A DNA stretch of 64,000 bases from Winogradskyella tangerina (GCF_003260205.1 NZ_QERF01000003.1:124001-188000); one strand, 5' to 3'. Shown: positions 34,973 to 43,910, counted from the first letter of the stretch. Numbers and translations: made by a program. The notes: generated by a model not told the origin, from the sequence alone.

Positions 34973-35661
34973 TCAGTGGACTCCTTTCTTAATGTTTTAT
35001 ACAATGTTTCGGCGATTAAAAAATCTTGTGGGTCATCAATATCTATGGCTTCTAATTTGTCTATTTCGAACATTTTTGGCTTCTTTCCAATACGTTTTAG
35101 ACCACTTTCCATAAAAGATTCTTTAGTAAAAATAAAGAAATTGGAGTTTTCTTCAAATAAAGGTGGTAAGTCTTGTGTTCTTATGAGTTTTTGGGGATTA
35201 TGGTTAAACGCTTTTCCATTTTCGTCATAGAGCCTAGTTTGAATCTTTGTAACCGAAAATATAGAATCGTAGTTGTCTTTAAAGTCTGGCTCTAAAAATA
35301 GGGCTATTGCATTGTCTATTGAAGCTGTGGTAAGTAAAGGATTTGTACTGTGGGTCTGAAGGTAGATATCAGATTCAAATCTTAATACATCATTTTCAAT
35401 GACTTTATTCATTGACACTAAATCCCCTTGTATTTCAATGGGCCTATCGTGGATAACTATTTTATCGCCATAGGATTCTAAGGCGTCTTTTTTAATCTTT
35501 TCACTATCCGTATTTATAACTACTGCTGAAATGTATTTAGAATCTAAAAGAGTGTCTAAAACTCTGTGATAAAGAGGTTTACCGCTGAAATCTTTTAAAT
35601 TTTTATTCGGAACTCTTTCCGAGTTGCCTTTCATGGGTAGAAGTGCCGTGACTTTGATCAT
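34969..35661 (-). CDS. Acylneuraminate cytidylyltransferase-like CMP-sugar synthetase
   Basis: 230-residue nucleotidyltransferase of the NeuA/KdsB group. The N-terminal CTP loop is LLPMKGNSERVPNKNL (residues 7-22) followed by FSGKPLYHRVL; the C-terminal EIDKLEAIDIDDPQDF fits NeuA-type metal sites. Such enzymes activate ulosonic acids with CTP to CMP-sugars. No NeuB, NeuC, PseI or KdsA gene is in the window. The 4-nt overlap with the HpaI aldolase suggests that the aldolase product is its substrate. KDO activation is an alternative, but the sequence is closer to NeuA than to KdsB. Confidence 0.82.
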   Translation of the reverse strand: MIKVTALLPMKGNSERVPNKNLKDFSGKPLYHRVLDTLLDSKYISAVVINTDSEKIKKDALESYGDKIVIHDRPIEIQGDLVSMNKVIENDVLRFESDIYLQTHSTNPLLTTASIDNAIALFLEPDFKDNYDSIFSVTKIQTRLYDENGKAFNHNPQKLIRTQDLPPLFEENSNFFIFTKESFMESGLKRIGKKPKMFEIDKLEAIDIDDPQDFLIAETLYKTLRKESTE

Positions 35662-35670
35662 ATATGGAAT

Positions 35671-36216
35671 CTAAAATTTTACATTTAAATCGTCCCACAG
35701 CTTTTTTCTGACATAAAGTCTAGGGTTGTGTTGATTATCAACCCTAATCGTTTTTATTTTATAGGTTGTAGAGTCTAATAACGAGAATTTACTGAAGCCA
35801 AAATATTCACTTAATTGCTCTGGACCAATATTAACGCTACTCTGACCGTATTCAAAATTGATTGATATTATTTCTACCTCTTTAGGTTCTTTTCTACCAA
35901 GAGAAATAATCATTTTGTTCGAAATATTACTAGGCCCAAAATTACCTATTATTTGATCAGTCGTTGAGGTAGGAGACACTTTTTCTACTAAATGAATATT
36001 TTTGGTTTGAAATTCATCAACGCTGATTTCATTCATCATAAAAGTAAACTCGTCTTTTTTGTTTGTTTTAAACTTCATAGTAAGCTTAAGCTCTTTTTCA
36101 TTCGGCTCAGCTTGCTGTTGATTGTTTGTAACTTCTGCCTTAGAGGATTTATTTTCCTTGGTATTATTACAAGCAATAATAGTCATTAACATTGCGCAAA
36201 ATAGCAGTCTCTTCAT
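35671..36216 (-). CDS. Lipoprotein of unknown function in the glycan locus
   Basis: 181-residue protein that I do not recognise. A short signal peptide ends at a lipobox with a Cys at about residue 16 (MTIIACNNT). A low-complexity Lys/Glu/Gln linker follows, then a domain of about 130 residues with alternating strands, ending DDLNVKF. It lies 9 nt upstream of the cytidylyltransferase and 10 nt downstream of cysN, so it is co-transcribed. A role in surface glycan export or anchoring is possible but unsupported by motifs. Confidence 0.75.
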   Translation of the reverse strand: MKRLLFCAMLMTIIACNNTKENKSSKAEVTNNQQQAEPNEKELKLTMKFKTNKKDEFTFMMNEISVDEFQTKNIHLVEKVSPTSTTDQIIGNFGPSNISNKMIISLGRKEPKEVEIISINFEYGQSSVNIGPEQLSEYFGFSKFSLLDSTTYKIKTIRVDNQHNPRLYVRKKLWDDLNVKF

Positions 36217-36226
36217 ATAAAAATAG

Positions 36227-37483
36227 TTAGACGATCATTCCAGCGGCTACAGTTTCGTTTGTGGTGTCGTCAATTAAAATGATGCTTCCCGTTGTTCGAT
36301 TTTCTCTGTATTCGTCAATCATTAAAGGCTTAGTTGTTCTAATTTTTACTTTAGAAATGTCATTCATGTGAAGCGTTTTATCTTCCTTGTTACGCTCTAA
36401 AGTCTCTATATCGATCTTATAAACAATTTCCTTAATCATTGCCTTTTGATCATTACTTGTATGCCTTATACTATACTTAGTTCTTGGGCGCGATGGACTA
36501 TTATTTAGCCAACATAGCATCACCTCAATATCTTGTGTTGCTTTTGGCTTATTGTTAGATCTTACAATCATATCGCCTCTACTGATGTCTATATCATCTT
36601 CGAGTGTAATTGAAACAGACATTGGAGCAAAAGCTTCCTTCAGCTCTCCTGAATAATTATCGATAGATTTAATTTTGCTGGTAAATCCAGAAGGCATTAC
36701 TGTAATTTCATCCCCAGGTCTAAATATACCACCTTCAACACGTCCGGCATAGCCTCTGTAGTCTCTATTTTCATCGTCACTTTGAGGCCTAATTACCGTT
36801 TGAACCGGAAATCTTGCATCTACTTTATTGATATCACTACTAATATGCATGGTCTCGAGCGTATGAAGCAACGGTGCACCTTGATACCAATCCATATTTT
36901 CTGATCGATTAACAACGTTATCTCCCAATAATGCACTAATAGGAATAAATCGAACATCCTTTACCAGCATTTTAGAGGAGAACTCTTCAAACTGATTAAT
37001 AACATTATTATACGCATCTTCAGAGAAATCTACCAGATCCATTTTATTAACGCAAACAATAACATGTGGAATTTGAAGAAGCGATGCAATAAAAGAATGG
37101 CGCTTTGTTTGTTCTATTACACCATGTCTTGCATCTACTAAGATAATGGCAGCATTGGCTGTTGAAGCTCCGGTTACCATATTTCTAGTATACTGAATAT
37201 GACCAGGTGTGTCGGCAATGATGAATTTACGCTTAGGTGTTGTAAAATACCTGTAGGCCACATCTATGGTTATACCTTGCTCTCTCTCATCTCGTAATCC
37301 GTCAGTAAAGAGTGCTAAATCAACGCCTTCATGACCTTTCTTTTTACTAGTGTTTTCAATGGCTTCAAGCTGATCTTCAAAAATAGATTTTGAGTCGTAT
37401 AACAAACGCCCAATTAATGTACTTTTTCCGTCATCAACACTTCCTGCTGTTGTAAATCGTAATAATTGATTATTATCTATCAT
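36227..37483 (-). CDS. cysN: Sulfate adenylyltransferase subunit 1 (GTPase)
   Basis: 418-residue GTPase subunit of ATP sulfurylase, which drives APS formation from ATP and sulfate. GTP motifs are GSVDDGKST (residues 14-22), DTPGH (91-95) and NKMD (146-149). Two beta-barrel domains follow. The length is that of CysN alone, so it is not the CysNC fusion; APS kinase is a separate gene here. It follows cysD by 14 nt. Confidence 0.95.
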   Translation of the reverse strand: MIDNNQLLRFTTAGSVDDGKSTLIGRLLYDSKSIFEDQLEAIENTSKKKGHEGVDLALFTDGLRDEREQGITIDVAYRYFTTPKRKFIIADTPGHIQYTRNMVTGASTANAAIILVDARHGVIEQTKRHSFIASLLQIPHVIVCVNKMDLVDFSEDAYNNVINQFEEFSSKMLVKDVRFIPISALLGDNVVNRSENMDWYQGAPLLHTLETMHISSDINKVDARFPVQTVIRPQSDDENRDYRGYAGRVEGGIFRPGDEITVMPSGFTSKIKSIDNYSGELKEAFAPMSVSITLEDDIDISRGDMIVRSNNKPKATQDIEVMLCWLNNSPSRPRTKYSIRHTSNDQKAMIKEIVYKIDIETLERNKEDKTLHMNDISKVKIRTTKPLMIDEYRENRTTGSIILIDDTTNETVAAGMIV

Positions 37484-37497
37484 TATGGTTAATTTCT

Positions 37498-38403
37498 TTA
37501 AAAATATCCTTGTCTTTTTCTATCTTCCATAGCTGATTCAGAGCGTTTATCATCGCTTCTGTTTCCGCGTTCTGTTTGTCGCATCCCTGAAACTTCATTT
37601 GCAATTTTTTCAAGCGTGTCTGCGTCAGATTCTATGCCTCCTGTGATGGTAATATCACCAAGGGTTCTAAAACGTACTTTTTTAGTAACAATCTCTTCGT
37701 GTTCCTCTAATATCAAGAATTCTGAATTTGGTATCCAGCTGTTCTGTCTCCAAACAACTTCTCTTTCGTGAGCAAAATAAAGAGAAGGAATAGCGATATT
37801 TTCGCGTTGAATGTAATTCCACACGTCCATTTCTGTCCAGTTACTAATTGGGAAAGCTCTAAAATGCTCTCCTTCAAAGTGTTTACCATTAAAGATATTC
37901 CACAGTTCCGGTCTTTGATTTTTAGGGTCCCATTGTCCGAAGTCATCCCTGTGCGAAAAGAAGCGTTCTTTTGCTCTGGCTTTTTCCTCGTCACGTCTAC
38001 CACCACCAATAGCACAATCTATCTTATTAGTTTCTATGGCATCGAGCAGTGTTGTAATTTGAAGAGCATTACGTGTGGCATTTTTCCCTTTTTCTTCCGC
38101 AACTCTACCCTGATCTATAGATTCTTGAACAGAACCTACGATAAGTTGTACACCAAGCTCTTTAATTATATCATCTCTAAATTTGATGGTTTCAGGAAAA
38201 TTATGTCCTGTATCTACGTGCATTAAAGGAAATGGAATCTTAGCGGGGGCGAAAGCTTTTTTAGCTAAATGCGTTACCAAAATTGAGTCTTTTCCACCAG
38301 AAAATAAGATTACTGGATTATCAAACTGCGCCCATACTTCGCGTAAAACAAATATGGCTTCGCTTTCTAACTCGTCTAGATAATTTAAATAATATTTACT
38401 CAT
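37498..38403 (-). CDS. cysD: Sulfate adenylyltransferase subunit 2
   Basis: 301-residue catalytic subunit of ATP sulfurylase, a PP-loop enzyme with SGGKDS at residues 35-40 and the family stretch HVDTGHNFPETIKFRD. It ends with the typical DRKRQGYF tail. It partners the CysN GTPase. Its ATG overlaps the cysC stop by 8 nt. In this locus the product APS feeds the adjacent APS kinase. Confidence 0.96.
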   Translation of the reverse strand: MSKYYLNYLDELESEAIFVLREVWAQFDNPVILFSGGKDSILVTHLAKKAFAPAKIPFPLMHVDTGHNFPETIKFRDDIIKELGVQLIVGSVQESIDQGRVAEEKGKNATRNALQITTLLDAIETNKIDCAIGGGRRDEEKARAKERFFSHRDDFGQWDPKNQRPELWNIFNGKHFEGEHFRAFPISNWTEMDVWNYIQRENIAIPSLYFAHEREVVWRQNSWIPNSEFLILEEHEEIVTKKVRFRTLGDITITGGIESDADTLEKIANEVSGMRQTERGNRSDDKRSESAMEDRKRQGYF

Positions 38404-38998
38404 AATTGAGTTTTAGTTTTGGTTTTATATAGTCAATAATTCTAGCAACAGCATCTTCAACAGATTCTGTTTCGGTCTTTATTTCAATGTTAGGGTTTTC
38501 GGGTGCTTCGTAAGGCGCAGAGATCCCTGTCATGTTCTTTATTTCACCTGCTCTTGCCTTTTTATACAAACCCTTTACATCCCTGCGTTCACATTCTTCT
38601 ATACTCGTATTTACATAGATCTCAACAAAGTTAAAATCTTTAACGATAGTTCTTATATTATCCCTGTCTTTTTTATAGGGCGAAACAAATGCTGCTAAAA
38701 CCACCAAGCCAGCATCAATCATTAGGTTAGAGACTTCTGCAATTCGTCTTATATTCTCCGTTCTGTCTTGGGGAGAAAATGAAAGATCATTGTTAATTCC
38801 CTTTCGGATATTATCACCATCTAATGAATAAGTTTTAATGCCAAGCTTAAACAATTCCTGTTCTACTACATTGGCAATCGTAGACTTACCAGAACCAGAT
38901 AAACCCGTAAACCATAATAGAAATGAATTGTGATTATTGGCCGTTATTCTGTCTTTTTTTGAAACCTGATAACTATGGGGTATAACATGTTTTGCCAT
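38396..38998 (-). CDS. cysC: Adenylylsulfate kinase
   Basis: 200-residue APS kinase that makes PAPS from APS and ATP. Walker A is GLSGSGKST (residues 32-40); DGDNIRKGIN and FVSPYKKDRDNIR are typical APS-binding parts. ATG 38998 is chosen because it follows the upstream stop by one base; a start at 39016 would overlap that gene. A separate APS kinase beside cysDN and cysQ, without a PAPS reductase, points to PAPS as sulfo-donor for sulfotransfer. Confidence 0.95.
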   Translation of the reverse strand: MAKHVIPHSYQVSKKDRITANNHNSFLLWFTGLSGSGKSTIANVVEQELFKLGIKTYSLDGDNIRKGINNDLSFSPQDRTENIRRIAEVSNLMIDAGLVVLAAFVSPYKKDRDNIRTIVKDFNFVEIYVNTSIEECERRDVKGLYKKARAGEIKNMTGISAPYEAPENPNIEIKTETESVEDAVARIIDYIKPKLKLNYE

Positions 38999-38999
38999 A

Positions 39000-39455
39000 T
39001 TAGTTTTTTTTACCAATGAAAAATTGCCTTACTTTTCCAAGTGGAAGTTTTAGCCATAATCTCTCGTGTAAATAATACAGCACAAATTTCGTAAATAATT
39101 CTGTTAGAGCAATAAACATCGCTATCTCGTCAAAAGTTTCGAGGATCGTACCTGAAATTAGAAAAGTCATGGTCGTTGCGATTATTCTCCAAGATATAGT
39201 TTTATGAAGTGTCTGTTTTTTATTTACTTCCTTGTTTTGTAAAATATTCTGCCATACACGTTCGTGCAGATAATAAACAAAGAATTTTATGAAGAATTCT
39301 AGAGCGCCAATTTTAATGGCATTTTCGAGGCTACATTGACCGTTGAGACAGGTAACTAGTAGTACAACGACAATTGTGTCTGTAGTAGCAACAATGCGCC
39401 AAGATACTCCCTTAAGGATACTCCTAATATGTGATTCTTTTTTATAAGTAGGCAT
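39000..39455 (-). CDS. Tandem DUF2061 membrane protein
   Basis: 151-residue protein made of two DUF2061 units of about 60 residues each. The first contains SWRIVATTDTIVVVLLV and FFVYYLHERVW, the second SWRIIATTMTFLISGTI and FVLYYLHERLW. Each unit has two hydrophobic helices. DUF2061 genes are often beside cysC and cysDN, and this one lies between cysC and cysQ. A role in sulfate or PAPS-related transport is only suggested by context. Confidence 0.85.
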   Translation of the reverse strand: MPTYKKESHIRSILKGVSWRIVATTDTIVVVLLVTCLNGQCSLENAIKIGALEFFIKFFVYYLHERVWQNILQNKEVNKKQTLHKTISWRIIATTMTFLISGTILETFDEIAMFIALTELFTKFVLYYLHERLWLKLPLGKVRQFFIGKKN

Positions 39456-39467
39456 GGGGTTTAAATT

Positions 39468-40271
39468 CTAAGAAACTACGAACCAGGGATTCAGTAGGTT
39501 CTCTTTGTTATAAGTGAGTGGTTTTTCGGTTTCTTTTGAGATCACCTCAACTCCTACTGCATTGCAAATGGCTTGACCCGCAGCAGTATCCCACTCCATT
39601 GTTGGCGCAAATCTTGGGTAAATATCAGCATTCCCTTCTGCGACCAGACAAAATTTTAGTGAGCTCCCTTTAGACACTATTGAAACCTGATTACCTTTCT
39701 TTTCAAGTTGGTGTACAAATGAGAGGGTTTCGTCGTTCATGTGCGATCTGCTTCCCACAACTTCTAAAGCATTGGTTCTTTGCTTTGGTTGAAGTGGCTG
39801 CAGTAAATTCAATATGTTTTCAAAGGTTGTATTGTGGTCTGAAAGCTGTGCCTTGTAAGCTTTACCATTTGGCACGTCTCCAATATATAATACTTTAATT
39901 GCCGGAACATATATAACACCTAATCTTGGCTTTCCTTCATTGACTAAAGCTATATTTACGGTAAACTCACCATTTCTTTTTATAAACTCTTTTGTACCAT
40001 CAACAGGGTCTACAATCCAACAGGTACTCCATTCCTTGCGGCTTATGTAATCGATCTGCTTATTCTCTTCGCTAATAATCGGAATGTTTGTAGGAATCAA
40101 AAAGGTATTAATGATGTCATTCGCATTTTTATCAGCAATTGTTAAAGGGGATTTATCGTCTTTGATTTCTACATCAAATTCGGAATTATAAACCTCCATA
40201 ATGGCTTCGCCTGCTTTTAATGAGGCTTCTATAGCTGTGCGTAGTTCTCTATTTTGATCTATACCAGTCAT
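39468..40271 (-). CDS. cysQ: 3'(2'),5'-bisphosphate nucleotidase
   Basis: 267-residue inositol-monophosphatase-fold enzyme that hydrolyses PAP, the by-product of PAPS-dependent sulfotransfer, to AMP. The metal site is IVDPVDGTKEF (residues 86-96), with SEEN near 67-70 and EWDTAAGQAI near the C-terminus. It lies in the cys block, which supports the PAP assignment over inositol phosphatase. Its first bases overlap the end of fcl by 23 nt. Confidence 0.92.
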   Translation of the reverse strand: MTGIDQNRELRTAIEASLKAGEAIMEVYNSEFDVEIKDDKSPLTIADKNANDIINTFLIPTNIPIISEENKQIDYISRKEWSTCWIVDPVDGTKEFIKRNGEFTVNIALVNEGKPRLGVIYVPAIKVLYIGDVPNGKAYKAQLSDHNTTFENILNLLQPLQPKQRTNALEVVGSRSHMNDETLSFVHQLEKKGNQVSIVSKGSSLKFCLVAEGNADIYPRFAPTMEWDTAAGQAICNAVGVEVISKETEKPLTYNKENLLNPWFVVS

Positions 40272-41295
40272 ACATTTCTTTTATACCGTTTTCTAAACTC
40301 ATACTGTGTTGCCACCCAAGGTCGTGTAATTTTGAAACGTCAGTTAATTTTCTAGGTGTACCGTCAGGTTTATCGGTGTTATAAACAAATTGGCCACTAA
40401 ATCCGATGATCTGCGCAATAATTTGAGCTAATTCAGCAATAGAAATGTCTTCTCCTGTGCCAATATTGATATGTGTATTACGAATTTCTTTTTGATGTGC
40501 TTCAAAAGTGTCTTTGAAATTTCGATTTTCCATTATGAAAACACAAGCATCGGCCATATCTTTCGACCACAAAAATTCGCGCCTAGGATTTCCAGATCCC
40601 CAAATTTCAACACTATTTTCGCTTACACCAAAACCTGAAAGATATGCTTTGGCTTTTTCAATTGTTGAATGCCCCGTATCTTTCATTACAGCTTCAGAAT
40701 TACCTTCGTGTAGCATTTTAGCAAGATGTATCTTTCTGATTAATGCTGGCAATACATGTGATTTTTCCAGATCAAAGTTATCGTTTGGCCCATATAAATT
40801 TGTTGGCATAACCGAAATAAAATTGGTGCCATACTGCAAATTGTAACTCTCACACATTTTGATTCCGGCAATCTTTGCTATTGCGTAGGGTTCATTTGTG
40901 TACTCTAAGGAATTTGTGAGTAAATAGTCCTCTTTCATGGGTTGAGGGCAATTCTTAGGATAAATACAAGTGCTACCAAGAAACAACAACTTCTTTACAC
41001 CGTTAGCATAGCTCTGGTGGATTACATTGTTTTGAATCATTAGGTTATGGTAGATAAAATCTGCTCTGTAACTATTGTTTGCAATAATACCACCTACTTT
41101 CGCAGCTGCTAAAAATACATATTCTGGTTGCTCTTCTTTAAAGAATTTTTCAGTTGCCTTTTGGTCAGCAAGATCAAGTTCGGCAAAGGTTCTTGTTATA
41201 GTATTTGTATAACCTTTTTGATGAAGATTTTCGAGAATAGCGCTCCCAACAAGGCCTCTATGGCCCGCAACATAAATTTTAGAATCCTTTTTCAT
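40249..41295 (-). CDS. fcl: GDP-L-fucose synthase
   Basis: 348-residue epimerase/reductase that converts GDP-4-keto-6-deoxymannose to GDP-L-fucose. N-terminal NADP motif AGHRGLVGSAI (residues 10-20), catalytic region GSTCIYP and Y137/K141 (YAIAK). It is longer than E. coli Fcl (321 residues) because of a segment around 200-270. It follows gmd by 8 nt, forming the two-step GDP-fucose pathway. GDP-mannose must come from genes outside the window. Confidence 0.95.
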   Translation of the reverse strand: MKKDSKIYVAGHRGLVGSAILENLHQKGYTNTITRTFAELDLADQKATEKFFKEEQPEYVFLAAAKVGGIIANNSYRADFIYHNLMIQNNVIHQSYANGVKKLLFLGSTCIYPKNCPQPMKEDYLLTNSLEYTNEPYAIAKIAGIKMCESYNLQYGTNFISVMPTNLYGPNDNFDLEKSHVLPALIRKIHLAKMLHEGNSEAVMKDTGHSTIEKAKAYLSGFGVSENSVEIWGSGNPRREFLWSKDMADACVFIMENRNFKDTFEAHQKEIRNTHINIGTGEDISIAELAQIIAQIIGFSGQFVYNTDKPDGTPRKLTDVSKLHDLGWQHSMSLENGIKEMYDWYRSK

Positions 41296-41303
41296 ATATA
41301 ATT

Positions 41304-42422
41304 CTACTCAAAATAATTCTTGATTCTGAAACCACCTTCTTTAAGGTACTGTTGCTTCTTCATAAGTTTTATGTCACTACTCATCATATCTTCAACTAGG
41401 GCAGGTAAATCGTACTTTGGCACCCATCCTAATTTATTCTTGGCTTTTGATGCGTCGCCGACAAGAAGATCAACTTCTGTAGGCCTAAAATATTTAGCAT
41501 CTACTGCAATGACTTCCTTGCCAATTTCCAATTGATATTCTGGATTGCTACAAGACTTCACAAAGCCTTTTTCTTCGGTTCCTTCACCCTTGAATTCTAA
41601 TTCAACGCCTATGTGTGCAAAGCACATTCTGATAAAATCTCTAACTGTGGTGGTAATTCCTGTAGCAATAACCCAATCTTCAGGTTGATCAGCTTGAAGG
41701 ATCATCCACATCATTCGAATATAATCCTTTGCGTGTCCCCAGTCTCTTTGAGCGTTAAGATTCCCTAAGTACATTTTATCTTGCATTCCTAATGCAATTC
41801 TGGAGGTAGCTCTGGTAATTTTTCGCGTTACAAAAGTTTCTCCTCTGATTGGCGATTCATGATTAAACAAAATTCCGTTGCACGCAAACATTCCGTATGC
41901 TTCACGGTAATTTACAGTAATCCAATAGGCATATATTTTTGCAACCGCATAAGGACTTCTCGGATAAAATGGCGTTGTTTCCGTTTGAGGAACTTCCTGA
42001 ACTTTTCCGTACAATTCAGACGTAGATGCCTGATATATTCTTGTTGACTTTTCTAAACCAAGCATTCTCACTGCTTCGAGAATTCTCAATGTTCCTATGC
42101 CGTCAGCATTGGCTGTATACTCTGGTGTTTCAAAAGAGACATGCACATGACTCATGGCTGCTAAGTTGTAAATCTCGTCTGGTCTTACCTCTTGTATAAT
42201 TCGGATAAGATTGGTACTATCGGTAAGGTCTCCATAATGCAAGAAAAAATTCTGGTTTTCTTCATGTGGATCTTGATACAAGTGATCTATTCGATCTGTA
42301 TTGAATAATGAAGACCGACGCTTTACACCGTGAACTGAATAGCCTTTCTTTAACAAAAATTCACTTAAATAGGCCCCATCTTGTCCAGTAACTCCAGTGA
42401 TTAATGCAACTTTTTTCTTCAT
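41304..42422 (-). CDS. gmd: GDP-mannose 4,6-dehydratase
   Basis: 372-residue dehydratase for GDP-mannose, the first committed step to GDP-L-fucose. NADP motif GVTGQDG (residues 10-16), active-site STSELYG and Y158/K162 (YAVAK), and [15 protein letters not shown] are typical. Length matches the family. A TATTTTTG box about 40 nt upstream may allow separate transcription from the rfb genes, since a 75-nt gap occurs here. Confidence 0.96.
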   Translation of the reverse strand: MKKKVALITGVTGQDGAYLSEFLLKKGYSVHGVKRRSSLFNTDRIDHLYQDPHEENQNFFLHYGDLTDSTNLIRIIQEVRPDEIYNLAAMSHVHVSFETPEYTANADGIGTLRILEAVRMLGLEKSTRIYQASTSELYGKVQEVPQTETTPFYPRSPYAVAKIYAYWITVNYREAYGMFACNGILFNHESPIRGETFVTRKITRATSRIALGMQDKMYLGNLNAQRDWGHAKDYIRMMWMILQADQPEDWVIATGITTTVRDFIRMCFAHIGVELEFKGEGTEEKGFVKSCSNPEYQLEIGKEVIAVDAKYFRPTEVDLLVGDASKAKNKLGWVPKYDLPALVEDMMSSDIKLMKKQQYLKEGGFRIKNYFE

Positions 42423-42461
42423 CTTATTTTTTTAAATTTTGTACTATCTTTTGTTCATCAG

Positions 42462-42469
42462 CAAAAATA
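42462..42469 (-). promoter_or_regulatory. Candidate -7 element upstream of gmd
   Basis: TATTTTTG on the minus strand fits TAxxTTTG in the largest gap (75 nt) of the rfb-gmd-cys gene run, 39 nt before the gmd ATG. The -33 region is T-rich without a clear TTTG. Confidence 0.35.
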
Positions 42470-42497
42470 ACTTTTTTTAACTACTAGCTAAGAAAAA

Positions 42498-43367
42498 TTA
42501 AGTTATTGATTCTTGCGACTTAAATAGGTTAATCGTTTCTGATAAAGCCGCTTGCCAAGTCTTTAAGCTTTTGTTGTATATAGCTTCTGTATTACTGATA
42601 TCCAAAACGCTATATTTTGGTCTTTTTGCTTTTGTTTTAAAGGATTCTACAGAATTTATATTGTTTATTTTACGCGAATCGTAGCGCATTGCAATTTCGC
42701 GTGCAAAACCAAACCATGTTGTACTACCTCGGGCAGAAAAATTGTAGATTCCACACGGAATATTCTTTGAAGTTGCGAGATATAATATAAACCTTCCTAG
42801 CTCTAGACAACTTGTTGGTGTTCCGGTTTCTTCAGTAGTTATATTCACCACCTTATCTTCTAAAATCCAATTGATGATAGTTTTCATGAAGTTTTTGCCA
42901 TAAACTGAATAAAGCCATGACGTTCTTATGATATAATAGTCTGCCAAAATCTCCTTGATGTGCTTTTCACCCTTTAATTTTGATCTGCCGTATTGACTAA
43001 TTGGGTTGGTAGTGTCATTGGCGAGGTAAGGTTCATTTTTAGTGCCATCAAAAACATAATCTGTAGATATGTGAATTAGTTTTATTTTAAGATCCTTACA
43101 AACTTCAGCAACGTTTTTAACGCCAGTGGCGTTAACCAAAAATGCGTTTTGAATATCGCTTTCTGCAGCTTCAACATTTGTGTAGGCAGCACAATTAATA
43201 CAAAAATCGAACTGATTTTTTTGAAAAGTATTTTCAATACTGCTTTTATCTGTTATGTCTACCTCGTCACTTGAGAAGAACTGAAATGATCCATCGGCAT
43301 CCTTTACTAAATAATTTAGTGTTTGACCCAATTGACCCGAAGCTCCTAAAACTGCAACAGATTTCAT
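42498..43367 (-). CDS. rfbD: dTDP-4-dehydrorhamnose reductase
   Basis: 289-residue NAD(P)H-dependent reductase, the last step to dTDP-L-rhamnose. N-terminal AVLGASGQLGQTL, STDYVFDG and the catalytic YGRSKLKGE are present. It overlaps rfbC by 4 nt and completes the set rfbB-A-C-D on one strand. Confidence 0.95.
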   Translation of the reverse strand: MKSVAVLGASGQLGQTLNYLVKDADGSFQFFSSDEVDITDKSSIENTFQKNQFDFCINCAAYTNVEAAESDIQNAFLVNATGVKNVAEVCKDLKIKLIHISTDYVFDGTKNEPYLANDTTNPISQYGRSKLKGEKHIKEILADYYIIRTSWLYSVYGKNFMKTIINWILEDKVVNITTEETGTPTSCLELGRFILYLATSKNIPCGIYNFSARGSTTWFGFAREIAMRYDSRKINNINSVESFKTKAKRPKYSVLDISNTEAIYNKSLKTWQAALSETINLFKSQESIT

Positions 43368-43909
43368 AATTGCGCATTTTTTAGACTTGGAAGCAATAAA
43401 TCCTTTTCAGAAATAATTAGATCACCCATTGGAAAATTCCAATCGATATTTAATTCTGCGTCATTATAAATAATTCCGCCTTCAGCTTGCTTATTATAAT
43501 AATTATCGCATTTGTAGTTAAAAATGGTATGGTCTTCTAGTACTAAAAACCCATGAGCAAAGCCTCTTGGCACATAAAACTGAGTTTTATTTTCTTCGGA
43601 TAAAACTATAGAAAAATGTTCGCCATAAGTAGAGGAATCAGGACGAAGATCAACAACCACGTCCAAGACTTTCCCTTTTATAACCCGAACCAATTTTGCC
43701 TGAGCATACTCGCCTCTTTGATAATGAAGCCCTCGGAGCACTCCTTTCGAGGACAGCGACTCATTATCCTGTACGAATTCTACCTTAAGACCTGTTTTAT
43801 CTTCAAAGGTTTTTTTATTAAAACTCTCTATGAAATACCCTCGTTTATCTTCAAAAATCTGAGGTTGTAAAATGTAGCTCCCTTTTAATTTAGTCTCTTG
43901 TACTGTCAT
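43364..43909 (-). CDS. rfbC: dTDP-4-dehydrorhamnose 3,5-epimerase
   Basis: 181-residue cupin-fold epimerase of the rhamnose pathway. The catalytic His lies in LRGLHYQRGEYAQAKLVRV, and YVPRGFAHGFLVLED is typical of the family. Length is normal. It follows rfbA with a one-base gap. Confidence 0.96.
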   Translation of the reverse strand: MTVQETKLKGSYILQPQIFEDKRGYFIESFNKKTFEDKTGLKVEFVQDNESLSSKGVLRGLHYQRGEYAQAKLVRVIKGKVLDVVVDLRPDSSTYGEHFSIVLSEENKTQFYVPRGFAHGFLVLEDHTIFNYKCDNYYNKQAEGGIIYNDAELNIDWNFPMGDLIISEKDLLLPSLKNAQL

Positions 43910-43910
43910 A

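Noticed and set aside
25234-36226. Possibility that the AT-rich glycan genes form a mobile island
   Set aside because: No integrase, transposase, tRNA target or flanking direct repeats were seen; AT-rich wzx/wzy genes are usual for O-antigen loci.
37768-38226. Plus-strand frame of 152 codons opposite cysD
   Set aside because: Antisense shadow of conserved cysD with no recognisable motif.
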